A DNA stretch of 53,299 bases from the IMG/VR virus record IMGVR_UViG_3300033145_000217, positions 1 through 53,299 of that record; one strand, 5' to 3'. The notes beneath the pieces are model-generated. The model was not told the DNA's origin. It saw only the letters and a list, made by a program, of their open reading frames with translations, and made no database searches. Positions 34,113-42,257 of the stretch are shown here, piece after piece (position 1 is the first letter of the stretch; every line of letters starts with the position of its first letter). This stretch comes from a virus. A program made the translations under genes and the position numbers.

Positions 34113-35840
34113 CTAAGAACCGCAAGTTCCCCCTTTCCCACTCAATTCACAGATATCTATAAATTCCTCTGAAAACTCTTTGCCCTCTTTCCCGCCAACA
34201 TCAGAATACGGCACCGCTGTAATTGGTTGTCCGCCTCTCGATCCATCTGGATAACATGTAAACCCTCTTAATCTATGAGCGTATTTAAGTAGAATTTTAG
34301 CAAACATCCTAACCTTACTATCGTTATTCCATTCAGAACCCCATGATTCAAGATTTATTGTAGAACTAATAGCTTGATCTACATAATCTTGTATATCAGC
34401 TTGAAACTTGATTCTTCTCTCTGGGTCTTTAGCTAAATCTAAAGAAGTTTCAATTGAATCTGGTTCAATCCCATATTCATTGATTAGAACCTTAGAGGTT
34501 CCATCAATTACATACTGATACATCCATTTATCTTTTCCATTCAAGTATCTCCTTTTATATGCAACTGCAAATAACGGTTCAATACCAGTGGTGGTAGATG
34601 TTAAAATTCCAATACTTCCGGTCGGTGCAATAGCTCTGTAAGCTATAGGTCTCGATATCCCTATTTTATCTGCCATTTCATTAGCAGCTCTTTCACTTTC
34701 GTTTTTATAAACAGAAAGCCATTCCTTCAATTCATCAACAACCTCATATCTATATCCTCTTTTTAACAACCACTCATGAACACCCATCAATCCAAGACCT
34801 AATCTGTGATTTTTTTCTCTAACACGGTATACTTTTTCATATGGTAATTGCGCAACGAGAGTTCCGAATAGTAAAAATTGACTACCAAGCCTAACCGCCT
34901 CTTTAAACTCTTCTATCGTTTCTATTCGACTCATATTAATTGATCCAAGGTTACAAACGTCAGAATCATCTTCAGATGACACCTCCCCGCAAGCGTTTCT
35001 CAGTGTCTCTTTTTCTTTGTCAAAAAAATTGAAACTCATTCCCGGTTCTCCGCTAACCAAAGCTCTACGTACATTTTCAATATAGATTTTCGGTAAATCC
35101 ATGAATGATAGTTCCGATCCCCTTCCGAGATTCATTTTAATTGCATCTATATCTGATTGATAGACCCGTTCCAAGAAATCATTATCGTAATTAACAGATA
35201 TATTTGTCATATCTAATGCAGCCGGAAAATTAAAGTCTTTCTCTTTTAAGTAAGCGATCGTAGCTTTTTCCCCATTCTCAGTAAAGACACCATTAACTAC
35301 GATTTCATTCCAAGCTTTAGCTTTAATAAAATCGTGAATATCATTGTGTTGCCAATTAAGAGATGCGTAAATTGCAGACCTACGGCTTCCGCCTTGCATT
35401 ACATTACGCCCTATTTCATTAATCATATACATTTTAGGGATAGGCCCGGAAGCGTATCCTCCGGTTTTAGAAATAGGGCTACCAGATGGTCTGTAAACGC
35501 TATAATCAATTCCTATTCCTCCTCCGGTCATGAGGGCACTTTCAGATTTCCAAGAAAGATTCGCCCAATCTTCTCTTGTGTCAAATTCAGCCTTTAATAA
35601 AAAGCAATTATTATAGAATTTATTTGGTCTACCGGCATAATATAAATACCTACCGCCCGCAACGAATTTCATCTCCTTATGAAGCTCAATTAAAGCACTC
35701 TTATCATTATCTGGCATCCTACTGTCTACCACCTCATTTATTAAGGTTTGAGATAATTTATCCCAAGTCTCAGCATGTTCATGCATATATTTATTTATAA
35801 ATACACGCTCTCCGATTTCTGTTCTAAAAGGTTTATTCAT
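34113..35840 (-). CDS. nrdJ: Class II (B12-dependent) ribonucleotide reductase
   Basis: The 575-residue enzyme makes deoxyribonucleotides for phage replication. Key sites are GGRYLYYAG and NNCFLL (first redox Cys), the active-site NACGE (Asn-x-Cys-x-Glu, about residues 279-283) and VCNLGSIN with the partner Cys. APTGSIGILTSTTTGIEPLF and RGFTCYPDGSRGGQPI are typical of adenosylcobalamin-dependent NrdJ. No N-terminal ATP-cone is present, and no small subunit or activase is visible in the window. The C-terminal redox tail has only two Cys (CELSGKGGTCG), one near the very end. It is shorter than many class II enzymes (~700). It starts in a TAATG overlap with a small membrane protein. Confidence 0.88.
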   Translation of the reverse strand: MNKPFRTEIGERVFINKYMHEHAETWDKLSQTLINEVVDSRMPDNDKSALIELHKEMKFVAGGRYLYYAGRPNKFYNNCFLLKAEFDTREDWANLSWKSESALMTGGGIGIDYSVYRPSGSPISKTGGYASGPIPKMYMINEIGRNVMQGGSRRSAIYASLNWQHNDIHDFIKAKAWNEIVVNGVFTENGEKATIAYLKEKDFNFPAALDMTNISVNYDNDFLERVYQSDIDAIKMNLGRGSELSFMDLPKIYIENVRRALVSGEPGMSFNFFDKEKETLRNACGEVSSEDDSDVCNLGSINMSRIETIEEFKEAVRLGSQFLLFGTLVAQLPYEKVYRVREKNHRLGLGLMGVHEWLLKRGYRYEVVDELKEWLSVYKNESERAANEMADKIGISRPIAYRAIAPTGSIGILTSTTTGIEPLFAVAYKRRYLNGKDKWMYQYVIDGTSKVLINEYGIEPDSIETSLDLAKDPERRIKFQADIQDYVDQAISSTINLESWGSEWNNDSKVRMFAKILLKYAHRLRGFTCYPDGSRGGQPITAVPYSDVGGKEGKEFSEEFIDICELSGKGGTCGS

Positions 35841-35989
35841 TATAATGTGTTATCTATTAAGAATTTAGTAAAAATGTATAAGCCAAGGAATAGACCGAGA
35901 TCAACAAATAATCTACCAATTACTCTATCCCTCAAAGCTCTCATTACAATCCATGTTATTATAATAATCATATATACTACAAGTATCAT
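35840..35989 (-). CDS. Small hydrophobic protein, holin-like, 49 residues
   Basis: The reading frame is linked at both ends: an ATGA overlap with the glucosaminidase stop and a TAATG overlap with the NrdJ start. The product has two hydrophobic spans (residues ~2-16, ILVVYMIIIITWIVM, and ~29-43, LGLFLGLYIFTKFLI) separated by a basic turn (RALRDRVIGR). The topology and adjacency to a cell-wall hydrolase make a holin role plausible; there is no direct proof. It fills an apparent gap between two larger genes. Confidence 0.65.
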   Translation of the reverse strand: MILVVYMIIIITWIVMRALRDRVIGRLFVDLGLFLGLYIFTKFLIDNTL

Positions 35990-36543
35990 CCTAACCCCAC
36001 GTTTTTTTCTATATATTTAAGTTTCTGTATGTACGATTTACATTTCGCATACCCGACTGATTTCAGGAATGCGTAGTAGTCTTTCTCACCGTTATACATG
36101 TTTTCCTGCCACATTGCGTAGTCAAGGATAGATAGTACAAAATCAGTATACTGTGCATGTCCTCGACTCGTTCCAATCGCAGTCGTTTTTCTAACCCTTG
36201 GCATTCTCATACCAAAAAGATTATTGTTCTCTGTACAGATAATACTTTTTAAATTACCCGTTTCAAGATATATTTGCTGCATTACTATTTCCTTGTGTTG
36301 AACACCGAATTCTTCCATCCAATATTCTATATTATCCCAATTAAGCTCTCGCCTTTGAATAGAATCTAATCGAATATCACGTTGTTCAATCTCATGCAGT
36401 AAGGAATCTTTTTCAAGCTTAAATTCAAGTTTAAATAATGCTATATTTTTTTCATAAAGCAACTCTGTATTGTGTTGTTGCATCCACATAAGCACTATAA
36501 TAATGAAAGCTCCAAAAAGAGATTGAATATCATATTTTCTCAT
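35986..36543 (-). CDS. Membrane-anchored glucosaminidase-like cell-wall hydrolase
   Basis: The 185-residue protein starts with a transmembrane signal-anchor (residues ~8-22, SLFGAFIIIVLMWMQ), then a coiled-coil linker to about residue 68. The catalytic domain has the endo-beta-N-acetylglucosaminidase pattern: VMQQIYLETGNLKS (Glu94 as the likely acid), NNNLFGM and a C-terminal helix pair ending in a YAKCKSYIQKLK segment. The family cuts peptidoglycan glycan strands. A signal-anchor arrangement resembles SAR-type lysins or an ejection-assisting muralytic protein. It starts 2 nt after the primase-helicase stop and overlaps a small holin-like gene. Confidence 0.85.
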   Translation of the reverse strand: MRKYDIQSLFGAFIIIVLMWMQQHNTELLYEKNIALFKLEFKLEKDSLLHEIEQRDIRLDSIQRRELNWDNIEYWMEEFGVQHKEIVMQQIYLETGNLKSIICTENNNLFGMRMPRVRKTTAIGTSRGHAQYTDFVLSILDYAMWQENMYNGEKDYYAFLKSVGYAKCKSYIQKLKYIEKNVGLG

Positions 36544-36545
36544 AT

Positions 36546-38363
36546 TTAGAATTTTAAGTTAGGGCTAATCTCTAATTGAGTAGCCGGAGAAGGGATTAAC
36601 CAATTACGGGCATCCCATCCATTTTTGTTTATTTCCTCTATTGATTGATACCTACCATTATCTGTATTATATTTAAGTACGCAAACACCCTGTTTTCCGA
36701 GATGTTCAAATTTACATTTATTAATGTACACTTCAACCGTTTGCCCCTCAAAGTTTCTATAAACTGTTATACCAAAGTCGGCTTTATTATAAAAGTTAGC
36801 CGATCCTGATATATCATAAAGGTCTGGTACGTTTACTTTTCTAGTCTCTGGGTCTTTCTGCATCTTTGTTGGATGCGCAACTAAGAATATGTGAAGGTCT
36901 TCAGCCCTCTTAAATTGATTTAAAGTAGATAAATGGTCGTTAATATCCTCGGTGCTTGTCATGCCTCCCTTGTCTATTTCCGTCCAAGGATCAATAACTA
37001 GAGCATCAACGCCATAACGTCTTACGGCATCACGGGCTATATTAAGGATATTCCTCAGTGAATAATTTTCATCTTCAGGGTAAATCCATACGAAATGTTT
37101 ATTAACAAAATCCAATCCCATATCAATTTCTTGTCGGGTCATATTGTTAAAATGTTTTCCTATAACCTTCGACATCAATCTAGTGACATGAAGTTGTATC
37201 GGAAAGCTTTCGGGCGAAAATAAAGCTATTACCCAGTCGTGTTCTACAGCAAGCCTAACTGTAAGATCATCAAGGAATACTGTTTTTCCATGTGTAGGTA
37301 CTCCCGTTATGATTGTAAGTCTAGCTTTGTCTGCACTGTATAGTTCACGAAAATTCTCGCTGCCGACTTGTGCACCCGGTTTTAACCCTCCCTCATCGCG
37401 CATCTTATAAATATCATGTGCTAAATCTCTCGCCTCAGTTATATCTTTAAGCGGAACGGGTTCTGCTAGATCAAAGGAGTTAAATAGCGCTAACTTTCCC
37501 TCCTTCATCAGCAGTTCATTTGGATCATTACATCCCTTAAAATCAACACCGTGACACCTATATTCGCCAAGTCGTCTTGTTAACTCGGCTTTCAAGGCAT
37601 TACCCGGATCGTCGTCATCGGTTGCAATCACAATCTTACTTAGTGGCTTGTATCCATTCTTAGTTCGCCACACATTATCAAATAGCTCATAACTATTTGT
37701 TAAATAATCTAAATTCATGGAGCCTTGTGCCGCTCCATTAGGTACTGATATAACGTTCGATATATTTGCTTCGATATAGGATGCTGCATCGACTTCACCT
37801 TCAACGATTACTACGCTATCTATATCTCTATCCAATAAACAATCTTGGTTATAAAATATAAGCTTCGCACCTGACTCAAACTTGAAATGTTTTCTTCCAT
37901 CACGATACTTTACATTTACGAGTGTCTCGTTGAAGAAATAATTGAAGTTGATAGTGCCAGCTTCCTTCTTAATTTGCGGCATCCATGAAACACCGCTTGT
38001 AATCCTTAACTTTTTTAGAGTGGCAATAGATATACCACGTTTTTCAAACCAGCCAGATACTTTCTCGCTGATATTGTAATTTATCGTTTGCTTTGGGAGT
38101 TTGTAATTCTTAGTGGATTCAATTTTAGATATATTTCCCTTAAATCTATCTATTACCCAATTCATCCCACATCTATGACAATTAGCCACGCCATTAACAG
38201 CATCAACAGACAGGTCTTTCTGGGTAGACTTACCGGGACTATGAGTACCGGAACAGTTAGGACATAACGCCTTCTGCTTGCCTTTAGTCTCATTAACCTC
38301 AATGCCAAGTTCAGCCCAAGAATCACCTATTATAGTTCTTCCGTCTTTTGATGTTTTAACCAT
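36546..38363 (-). CDS. Bifunctional primase-helicase (T7 gp4-like)
   Basis: The 605-residue replicative enzyme has three parts. The zinc motif CPNC (Cys34/37) and CHRC (Cys62/65) binds template DNA. A TOPRIM primase region follows, with VVIVEGEVDAASY (Glu of motif I) and VIATDDDDPGN (the DxD cluster). The C-terminal RecA-like DnaB-type helicase has Walker A GVPTHGKTVFLDD (near residue 355) and Walker B DALVIDPWTEID. Length and order match T7 gene 4 and the primase-helicases of other podoviruses. It would unwind the fork and prime lagging strands. No DNA polymerase gene is visible in this window. Confidence 0.92.
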   Translation of the reverse strand: MVKTSKDGRTIIGDSWAELGIEVNETKGKQKALCPNCSGTHSPGKSTQKDLSVDAVNGVANCHRCGMNWVIDRFKGNISKIESTKNYKLPKQTINYNISEKVSGWFEKRGISIATLKKLRITSGVSWMPQIKKEAGTINFNYFFNETLVNVKYRDGRKHFKFESGAKLIFYNQDCLLDRDIDSVVIVEGEVDAASYIEANISNVISVPNGAAQGSMNLDYLTNSYELFDNVWRTKNGYKPLSKIVIATDDDDPGNALKAELTRRLGEYRCHGVDFKGCNDPNELLMKEGKLALFNSFDLAEPVPLKDITEARDLAHDIYKMRDEGGLKPGAQVGSENFRELYSADKARLTIITGVPTHGKTVFLDDLTVRLAVEHDWVIALFSPESFPIQLHVTRLMSKVIGKHFNNMTRQEIDMGLDFVNKHFVWIYPEDENYSLRNILNIARDAVRRYGVDALVIDPWTEIDKGGMTSTEDINDHLSTLNQFKRAEDLHIFLVAHPTKMQKDPETRKVNVPDLYDISGSANFYNKADFGITVYRNFEGQTVEVYINKCKFEHLGKQGVCVLKYNTDNGRYQSIEEINKNGWDARNWLIPSPATQLEISPNLKF

Positions 38364-38365
38364 AT

Positions 38366-38581
38366 TTAATTTTTATTCCTTAAGTAATCATCATCTGTAA
38401 TTATATTTTTAGAAATTAATAAATTATGCCATTTCTTTGCAGATGTAAAAACAAGTTGCATCATCTCTTTAGCGTCTTCCTCTATATATTCCATTGCTTC
38501 TTCTTTAGTCATCTCGCCCATGCCTATTTTTATCCCATAGTTAAGAATTTCTTCGGCTAATATTTCTTTAAATTCATTCAT
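38366..38581 (-). CDS. Unknown acidic helical protein, 71 residues
   Basis: Helical and acidic (KEILAEEILNYGIKIG, EEAMEYIEEDAKEMMQL), with no motif recognised. It starts directly after the phosphoesterase gene's stop and ends 2 nt before the primase-helicase gene, so it belongs to the replication operon. It may be a small accessory protein. Confidence 0.58.
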   Translation of the reverse strand: MNEFKEILAEEILNYGIKIGMGEMTKEEAMEYIEEDAKEMMQLVFTSAKKWHNLLISKNIITDDDYLRNKN

Positions 38582-39154
38582 TTATTTTAAATTTTGTCTT
38601 GTAATTATCTCTTTTACTGTATCATATGAAATAGGAGAAAATTCATGAACATCAACACCAACGTCTAACTGATTGGGCGTTACAGGCGTATTTTTTTTAT
38701 TAGAGAACTTGCCATGTACATGTCCATACAACTGCCATGAACCCCTATGTGATTGATACCAGCTTATCATCGGATAATGACATAGCGTTATTTTTTGGCC
38801 ATCTGTTATTTCCTCATCACCTTCGATTATTATATCTGCCAATGGCGTAACGATCTCGAATTCATCATATGTAATATTTTTATCATGATTACCCTCAATT
38901 AATATTTTATGGCCATTTAGTTCATTAAGATAAGATTTCCAAGTATTTTTTGATCCAAAACAAAAATCGCCAAGAATAAACACCTTATCATCCTCTTCTA
39001 TACGCTCATTCCAGTTGATTATAATTTCTTTGTCCATTTCGTTTATATTGGAAAATGGTCTGTTACAATATTTTATTACATTTGCATGATTCAAATGTGT
39101 ATCTGCTATGAACCATACATTATCTACAGTTATATTTATTTTTATTTTTTTCAT
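38582..39154 (-). CDS. Calcineurin-like metallophosphoesterase
   Basis: The 190-residue protein has the full metal-binding signature in order: FIADTHLNH (Asp-x-His), VFILGDFCFG (Gly-Asp), IEGNHDKN (Gly-Asn-His-Asp), LCHYPM and YGHVHG. It uses two metal ions to hydrolyse phosphoesters. Candidates include nucleotide or RNA 2',3'-cyclic phosphodiester or polynucleotide hydrolysis. It overlaps the upstream gene by 1 nt (TAATG). Its presence in the replication operon, with RtcB and a HAD phosphatase on the same strand, could point to nucleic-acid end repair, but no substrate can be read off. Confidence 0.9.
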   Translation of the reverse strand: MKKIKINITVDNVWFIADTHLNHANVIKYCNRPFSNINEMDKEIIINWNERIEEDDKVFILGDFCFGSKNTWKSYLNELNGHKILIEGNHDKNITYDEFEIVTPLADIIIEGDEEITDGQKITLCHYPMISWYQSHRGSWQLYGHVHGKFSNKKNTPVTPNQLDVGVDVHEFSPISYDTVKEIITRQNLK

Positions 39155-39426
39155 TATAACATTATTTCTTTTAATTCAAGTAATTTTACATCAACCACGC
39201 CATAAGCTGAGTTTTCTCCTGCTGGAATATATTTCGCAAGAGTCTCAAGACCGTCTAAGTGACCGTAAAGGGAATATGCTGAATATTCTTTCTTCTGCTC
39301 ATCCGTTGTGGTTAACATTTCGGCTATAACGGGTCTGATAGCAATTAAGTCCTTTTCGCTTATTTCCTGTATTTCCTTAGACTTCGTTCCGTCGAAATCT
39401 AAACTTGTAAATAGATATTTCTGCAT
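39154..39426 (-). CDS. Unknown protein, 90 residues
   Basis: Mixed alpha/beta protein (KYLFTSLDFDGTKSKEIQEI, LYGHLDGLETLAKYIPAG). The DFDGT string superficially resembles a HAD motif, but there is no partner motif and the protein is too short. It overlaps the metallophosphoesterase start by 1 nt and lies 5 nt after the replication-loader-like gene. Function unknown. Confidence 0.55.
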   Translation of the reverse strand: MQKYLFTSLDFDGTKSKEIQEISEKDLIAIRPVIAEMLTTTDEQKKEYSAYSLYGHLDGLETLAKYIPAGENSAYGVVDVKLLELKEIML

Positions 39427-39431
39427 ATATG

Positions 39432-39962
39432 TTAATCTAATCTTGTGAAGAAGCCACTTTCCGCAGCTTCAAATTGTTGTTTAGTTATACGTCTTTTATT
39501 GCCACTTGAATCGACTACGTATATCATATTGTCATTCATTGATTTAAGCCTCAACGCTTGGTTAAGGTAACCCTCAAATTTAGAGGCATTAAATATCGTT
39601 GATGGACGCAGATATTGCGACATTGTTAAATCGTTTTTCCATTTTGAGTAGATAGTTTCAATAACAAGGAACATCTCATTGATAGTGTTTCCATCGTTTA
39701 ATCTTGCGCGTATAAGTCTCCTGTGTCCTTCTGTTTTTAATTTATACGTAGAACCCCATACCTTATTCATTTTAAGTATAATCTCATCAATAAGAGCCTC
39801 TTTTATAACGTCTTTTTCAGGTTCTAAGCTACGTTTTAATAATTGTTGTAAGTCTTTAGTCAAGTGCCCTATGGAGGACTCATTAAGACAGAGAACAGAG
39901 CGACCCCCGATTTCGGCAGGGATCGCATTATCTCTTATCAGCTTATCTATTTCAGCTTTCAT
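39432..39962 (-). CDS. Replication protein with conserved phage C-terminal domain (loader-like)
   Basis: The 176-residue protein has a C-terminal half resembling the conserved phage replisome-organiser C-terminal domain. The pattern is EGHRRLIRARLNDGNTINEM, a Trp-containing helix (IETIYSKWKNDLTM) and SQYLRPSTIFNASKFEGYLNQ. The 'YLRPxT(I/L)F...KFexYLn' core is the giveaway. In other phages this domain sits in DnaT/replisome-organiser proteins that help load helicase. An N-terminal helical region precedes it. It lies between SSB and primase-helicase genes, which fits that job. Confidence 0.75.
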   Translation of the reverse strand: MKAEIDKLIRDNAIPAEIGGRSVLCLNESSIGHLTKDLQQLLKRSLEPEKDVIKEALIDEIILKMNKVWGSTYKLKTEGHRRLIRARLNDGNTINEMFLVIETIYSKWKNDLTMSQYLRPSTIFNASKFEGYLNQALRLKSMNDNMIYVVDSSGNKRRITKQQFEAAESGFFTRLD

Positions 39963-39996
39963 TTAGTAAATATCTATCTCCGTTGCATCACACTTG

Positions 39997-40362
39997 TTAA
40001 AAGGGTAAATCTGTATCCTCATCATCCGCAGGTGGAGCAGCTCCCTGAGGTTCAACTTCAATAGTTGGTGAGTCTGGTATACCAGTACCCTTTTCAACTA
40101 TACTAACCTTCCAAGCGTTGATTGACGGATAATGCTTACCTTGATACTCATTACTTCTTAGGTTAATACTAACTCTAACCTTATCTCCAACGGCCATAGC
40201 GTCAAAGATAGCAAGATTCTTTTGAGAAGCATCAATAGGAATATGCTGCTCAAAATCTCCCGGCTCAATAGTCAATAGAATTGTCTTCTTCTTAAATGAA
40301 CCTTCATTAAATTCTTGAAGCCCTCCGATTTCTTTAATAATTCCCTCTAATTCCAAATTCAT
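39997..40362 (-). CDS. ssb: Single-stranded DNA-binding protein (DUF3127-like)
   Basis: The 121-residue protein has an OB-fold-like pattern (LEGIIKEIGGLQEFNEG, FKKKTILLTIEPGDFEQHI, GDKVRVSINLRSNEYQGKHY, INAWKVSIVEK). A disordered Pro/Ala-rich linker and an acidic tip DEDTDLPF follow. The acidic, hydrophobic C-terminal tip is the typical partner-binding signal of bacterial SSBs. The body resembles DUF3127, common in Bacteroidetes phages, rather than E. coli SSB. It lies between the loader-like and winged-helix genes in the replication module. Confidence 0.82.
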   Translation of the reverse strand: MNLELEGIIKEIGGLQEFNEGSFKKKTILLTIEPGDFEQHIPIDASQKNLAIFDAMAVGDKVRVSINLRSNEYQGKHYPSINAWKVSIVEKGTGIPDSPTIEVEPQGAAPPADDEDTDLPF

Positions 40363-40367
40363 AATTA

Positions 40368-40667
40368 TTATTTTAAATAGTTAATAAATGCCCTTACAGT
40401 ATCCCGGCCTTTTTGTGTTATAGAATACATTCTACATAAACCTTTAAATGAATTCTCAGTCCTTGACACCTTTATGTAATTATGTTCTTTCATCTTCTTA
40501 AGTGAGGTTACAACTGTGTACCTCGATAAAACTAACGTGTATATTAAATCGTCAATACCCATCCACATCTCATCTCCAAGCGCAAGGAGTACTTTTAAGT
40601 CGTGTCTTGTCATCCCTGTTTCTTTTGCGAAATCGTAGACAGCTCTTGTATATCCTCCTATTTTCAT
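40368..40667 (-). CDS. MarR-like winged-helix protein
   Basis: The 99-residue protein is a small winged helix. Helices run through residues 5-60 (MTRHDLKVLLALGDEMWMG, LSRYTVVTSLKKMKEHNYIKV), and a wing with SRTENSFKGLCRMYSIT leads to a last helix (QKGRDTVRAFINYL). It is probably a DNA-binding regulator of its own operon or a recombination accessory. It overlaps the nuclease gene by 4 nt (ATGA). It starts with MKIGGYTRAVYDFAKE. Confidence 0.68.
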   Translation of the reverse strand: MKIGGYTRAVYDFAKETGMTRHDLKVLLALGDEMWMGIDDLIYTLVLSRYTVVTSLKKMKEHNYIKVSRTENSFKGLCRMYSITQKGRDTVRAFINYLK

Positions 40668-41488
40668 TTCATATCGCTTTGGTTTCTTAGTCCTAAGATT
40701 TTAACCTGCTTAATACTTGGCACTTCCGTTTTCCATACGCAAGTTTCACGCATAGGACACTTCATGCATCTTTTCATCTCAGGTCTCGCCTCAAGATTAT
40801 CTATGTCTCCTAAAAACGCTCTGATAACCTTGATTTCTTTCTCAAGAGCCTCCATCACATCATCGAAATTCTCGATTTCAATCTCCCACATATCATGGTC
40901 AATCTCATTCTTAGGTGAATGTAGAGCATAAAAGAACGGAACATCGTAAACTCCTTTCTCTTTCCAATACACATACTTGTAAAAGATAGGCTGAATCGTC
41001 AGCTTATGCCTATACGTATATGTCTCAGGAGTCCAGCCCATAGGATGCCACTTATCACCCAACAACCCGGAGAATTTAAGATCAAGGATCGCCACATCAT
41101 GTTCTGGTGTAGTCACCAATGCATCCGTTATAATTTTTAAGTCTCCGTGAGTTATGACGGTTCCCGTATCAATTATCTCAAATCCATGTGCATAAAGCAT
41201 CTTTATAAAGTTGGCAGCTTGGACGGAAGCTCTTTTAGAGTCAGCGGTAAGCAGTCCTTTTGTGGTTAGAATAGCAGGAGGAACCTCTCCATCTCTTGTC
41301 TTCTGTCCTGTAGATAAATATTCAAAGTAATTACCGAGTTTCATAGAATCAGAAGGTTCCTTGTCGTACTTATACAGAATATCAACATCCCTTAATTGAA
41401 CACCACATGCACCTTCGTACAGGTATGCCCAAATGTTTTTAATAAGGGATTGACTAATATTGACATTATCCTTTCCTTTAACCTTCAT
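40664..41488 (-). CDS. Cas4/RecB-like PD-(D/E)XK exonuclease, possible Fe-S protein
   Basis: The 274-residue protein carries HDVAILDLKFSG, the Asp-x-Lys catalytic strand of the PD-(D/E)XK fold. At the C-terminus (residues ~241-252) it has RCMKCPMRETCVW, three Cys that with an N-terminal Cys (YEGACGVQ) could form the 4Fe-4S site of Cas4/AddB-type nucleases. It is adjacent to, and overlaps by 11 nt, the annealing-protein gene. This makes a nuclease-annealase pair for phage recombination. Not a CRISPR gene: no array or other cas genes occur here. Confidence 0.8.
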   Translation of the reverse strand: MKVKGKDNVNISQSLIKNIWAYLYEGACGVQLRDVDILYKYDKEPSDSMKLGNYFEYLSTGQKTRDGEVPPAILTTKGLLTADSKRASVQAANFIKMLYAHGFEIIDTGTVITHGDLKIITDALVTTPEHDVAILDLKFSGLLGDKWHPMGWTPETYTYRHKLTIQPIFYKYVYWKEKGVYDVPFFYALHSPKNEIDHDMWEIEIENFDDVMEALEKEIKVIRAFLGDIDNLEARPEMKRCMKCPMRETCVWKTEVPSIKQVKILGLRNQSDMK

Positions 41489-42200
41489 TTTCTGTTTCTT
41501 TTACGTCATTAACCGCTTTTGCTTCTTTCGCTTGTTTACCATATTTACCGATAGCGGCTTTAAATCCTTTAACGTTGTGGAGTTGTGGATTATCCTTCCA
41601 TAGTCCCATAACATCATCAGGCATTCCAAGCTTTGCGGCTTTCAGCGCGGTAGACTTAATGACTTTAGCTTGAGCCTCAAGTTCTTTCATCTTCTTATCC
41701 ATTTCATCTTGAGCGGCAGCATTGTTCTTTTTAGCTGCTTCCTCATTCTTCTTAACTGCCTCACCTTTAACCGTGTTAACATATTTATTATCATCCCACA
41801 TCCCCAAAAATACATCCGCATTGAAACCAAGCTTAGATAAACCTTTCGTCAGGGCATCGGTTGCAACCTTCTTCACGCATTCATCATCAAGCCTACCGTT
41901 ATTATTATGGGTGGCGATTGAAGAAGAAATTCCAAACACATAAACGTTTCCATCGGCTTCATCGTCCTCCCACCAAAATTCAGCCTTATAAAGCAGAAGT
42001 CCATCCACACCCGGAACGTTATAAAAATTCTCATGTCTCACCCCCCATCCTTTACCGATAGGCCCGAATACCTCCGTAGCCCTCTTAATCTGATGTTGTG
42101 CATTGATAGCGTTGAACTTACGCCCGAAAGAAACCTCTTTAATTGAGGCTGGATCACTTTTTTGAACTTGATCCCAAATGTTCATGTTTTTATCACTCAT
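41478..42200 (-). CDS. Single-strand annealing protein (Rad52/Sak/ERF-like)
   Basis: The 240-residue protein has a conserved core in residues ~1-130 (KEVSFGRKFNAINAQHQIKRA, GPIGKGWGVRHENFYNVPGV, and DDECVKKVATDALTKGLSKLGFN). The last segment, 'aTDAlkKglsklGf(n)aDvf', is typical of phage annealing proteins of the Rad52-like superfamily. The C-terminal ~90 residues are Lys/Glu/Ala-rich, a flexible helical tail. It would anneal complementary strands with help from the neighbouring nuclease and SSB. It is the first gene of the replication-recombination unit, with its own promoter immediately upstream. Confidence 0.85.
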   Translation of the reverse strand: MSDKNMNIWDQVQKSDPASIKEVSFGRKFNAINAQHQIKRATEVFGPIGKGWGVRHENFYNVPGVDGLLLYKAEFWWEDDEADGNVYVFGISSSIATHNNNGRLDDECVKKVATDALTKGLSKLGFNADVFLGMWDDNKYVNTVKGEAVKKNEEAAKKNNAAAQDEMDKKMKELEAQAKVIKSTALKAAKLGMPDDVMGLWKDNPQLHNVKGFKAAIGKYGKQAKEAKAVNDVKETENEG

Positions 42201-42225
42201 CTTCTATTAAATTTAGTTAATATTG

Positions 42226-42257
42226 CGAAGTTAATTCTTATTAATGACAATTCCTAA
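42226..42257 (-). promoter_or_regulatory. Bacteroidetes-type promoter for the recombination-replication operon
   Basis: On the minus strand TTAG (42257-42254, followed by GAATTGT) lies 20 nt before TAACTTCG (42233-42226), which differs from TAnnTTTG by one base. Its -33 box overlaps the stop of the preceding gene. It drives the annealing protein, nuclease, SSB and helicase genes. Confidence 0.78.

Noticed and set aside
40664-41488. CRISPR system because of a Cas4-like gene
   Set aside because: No repeat-spacer array and no cas1/cas2 or effector genes are seen. The neighbours are phage recombination genes, so Cas4 here means nuclease fold only.
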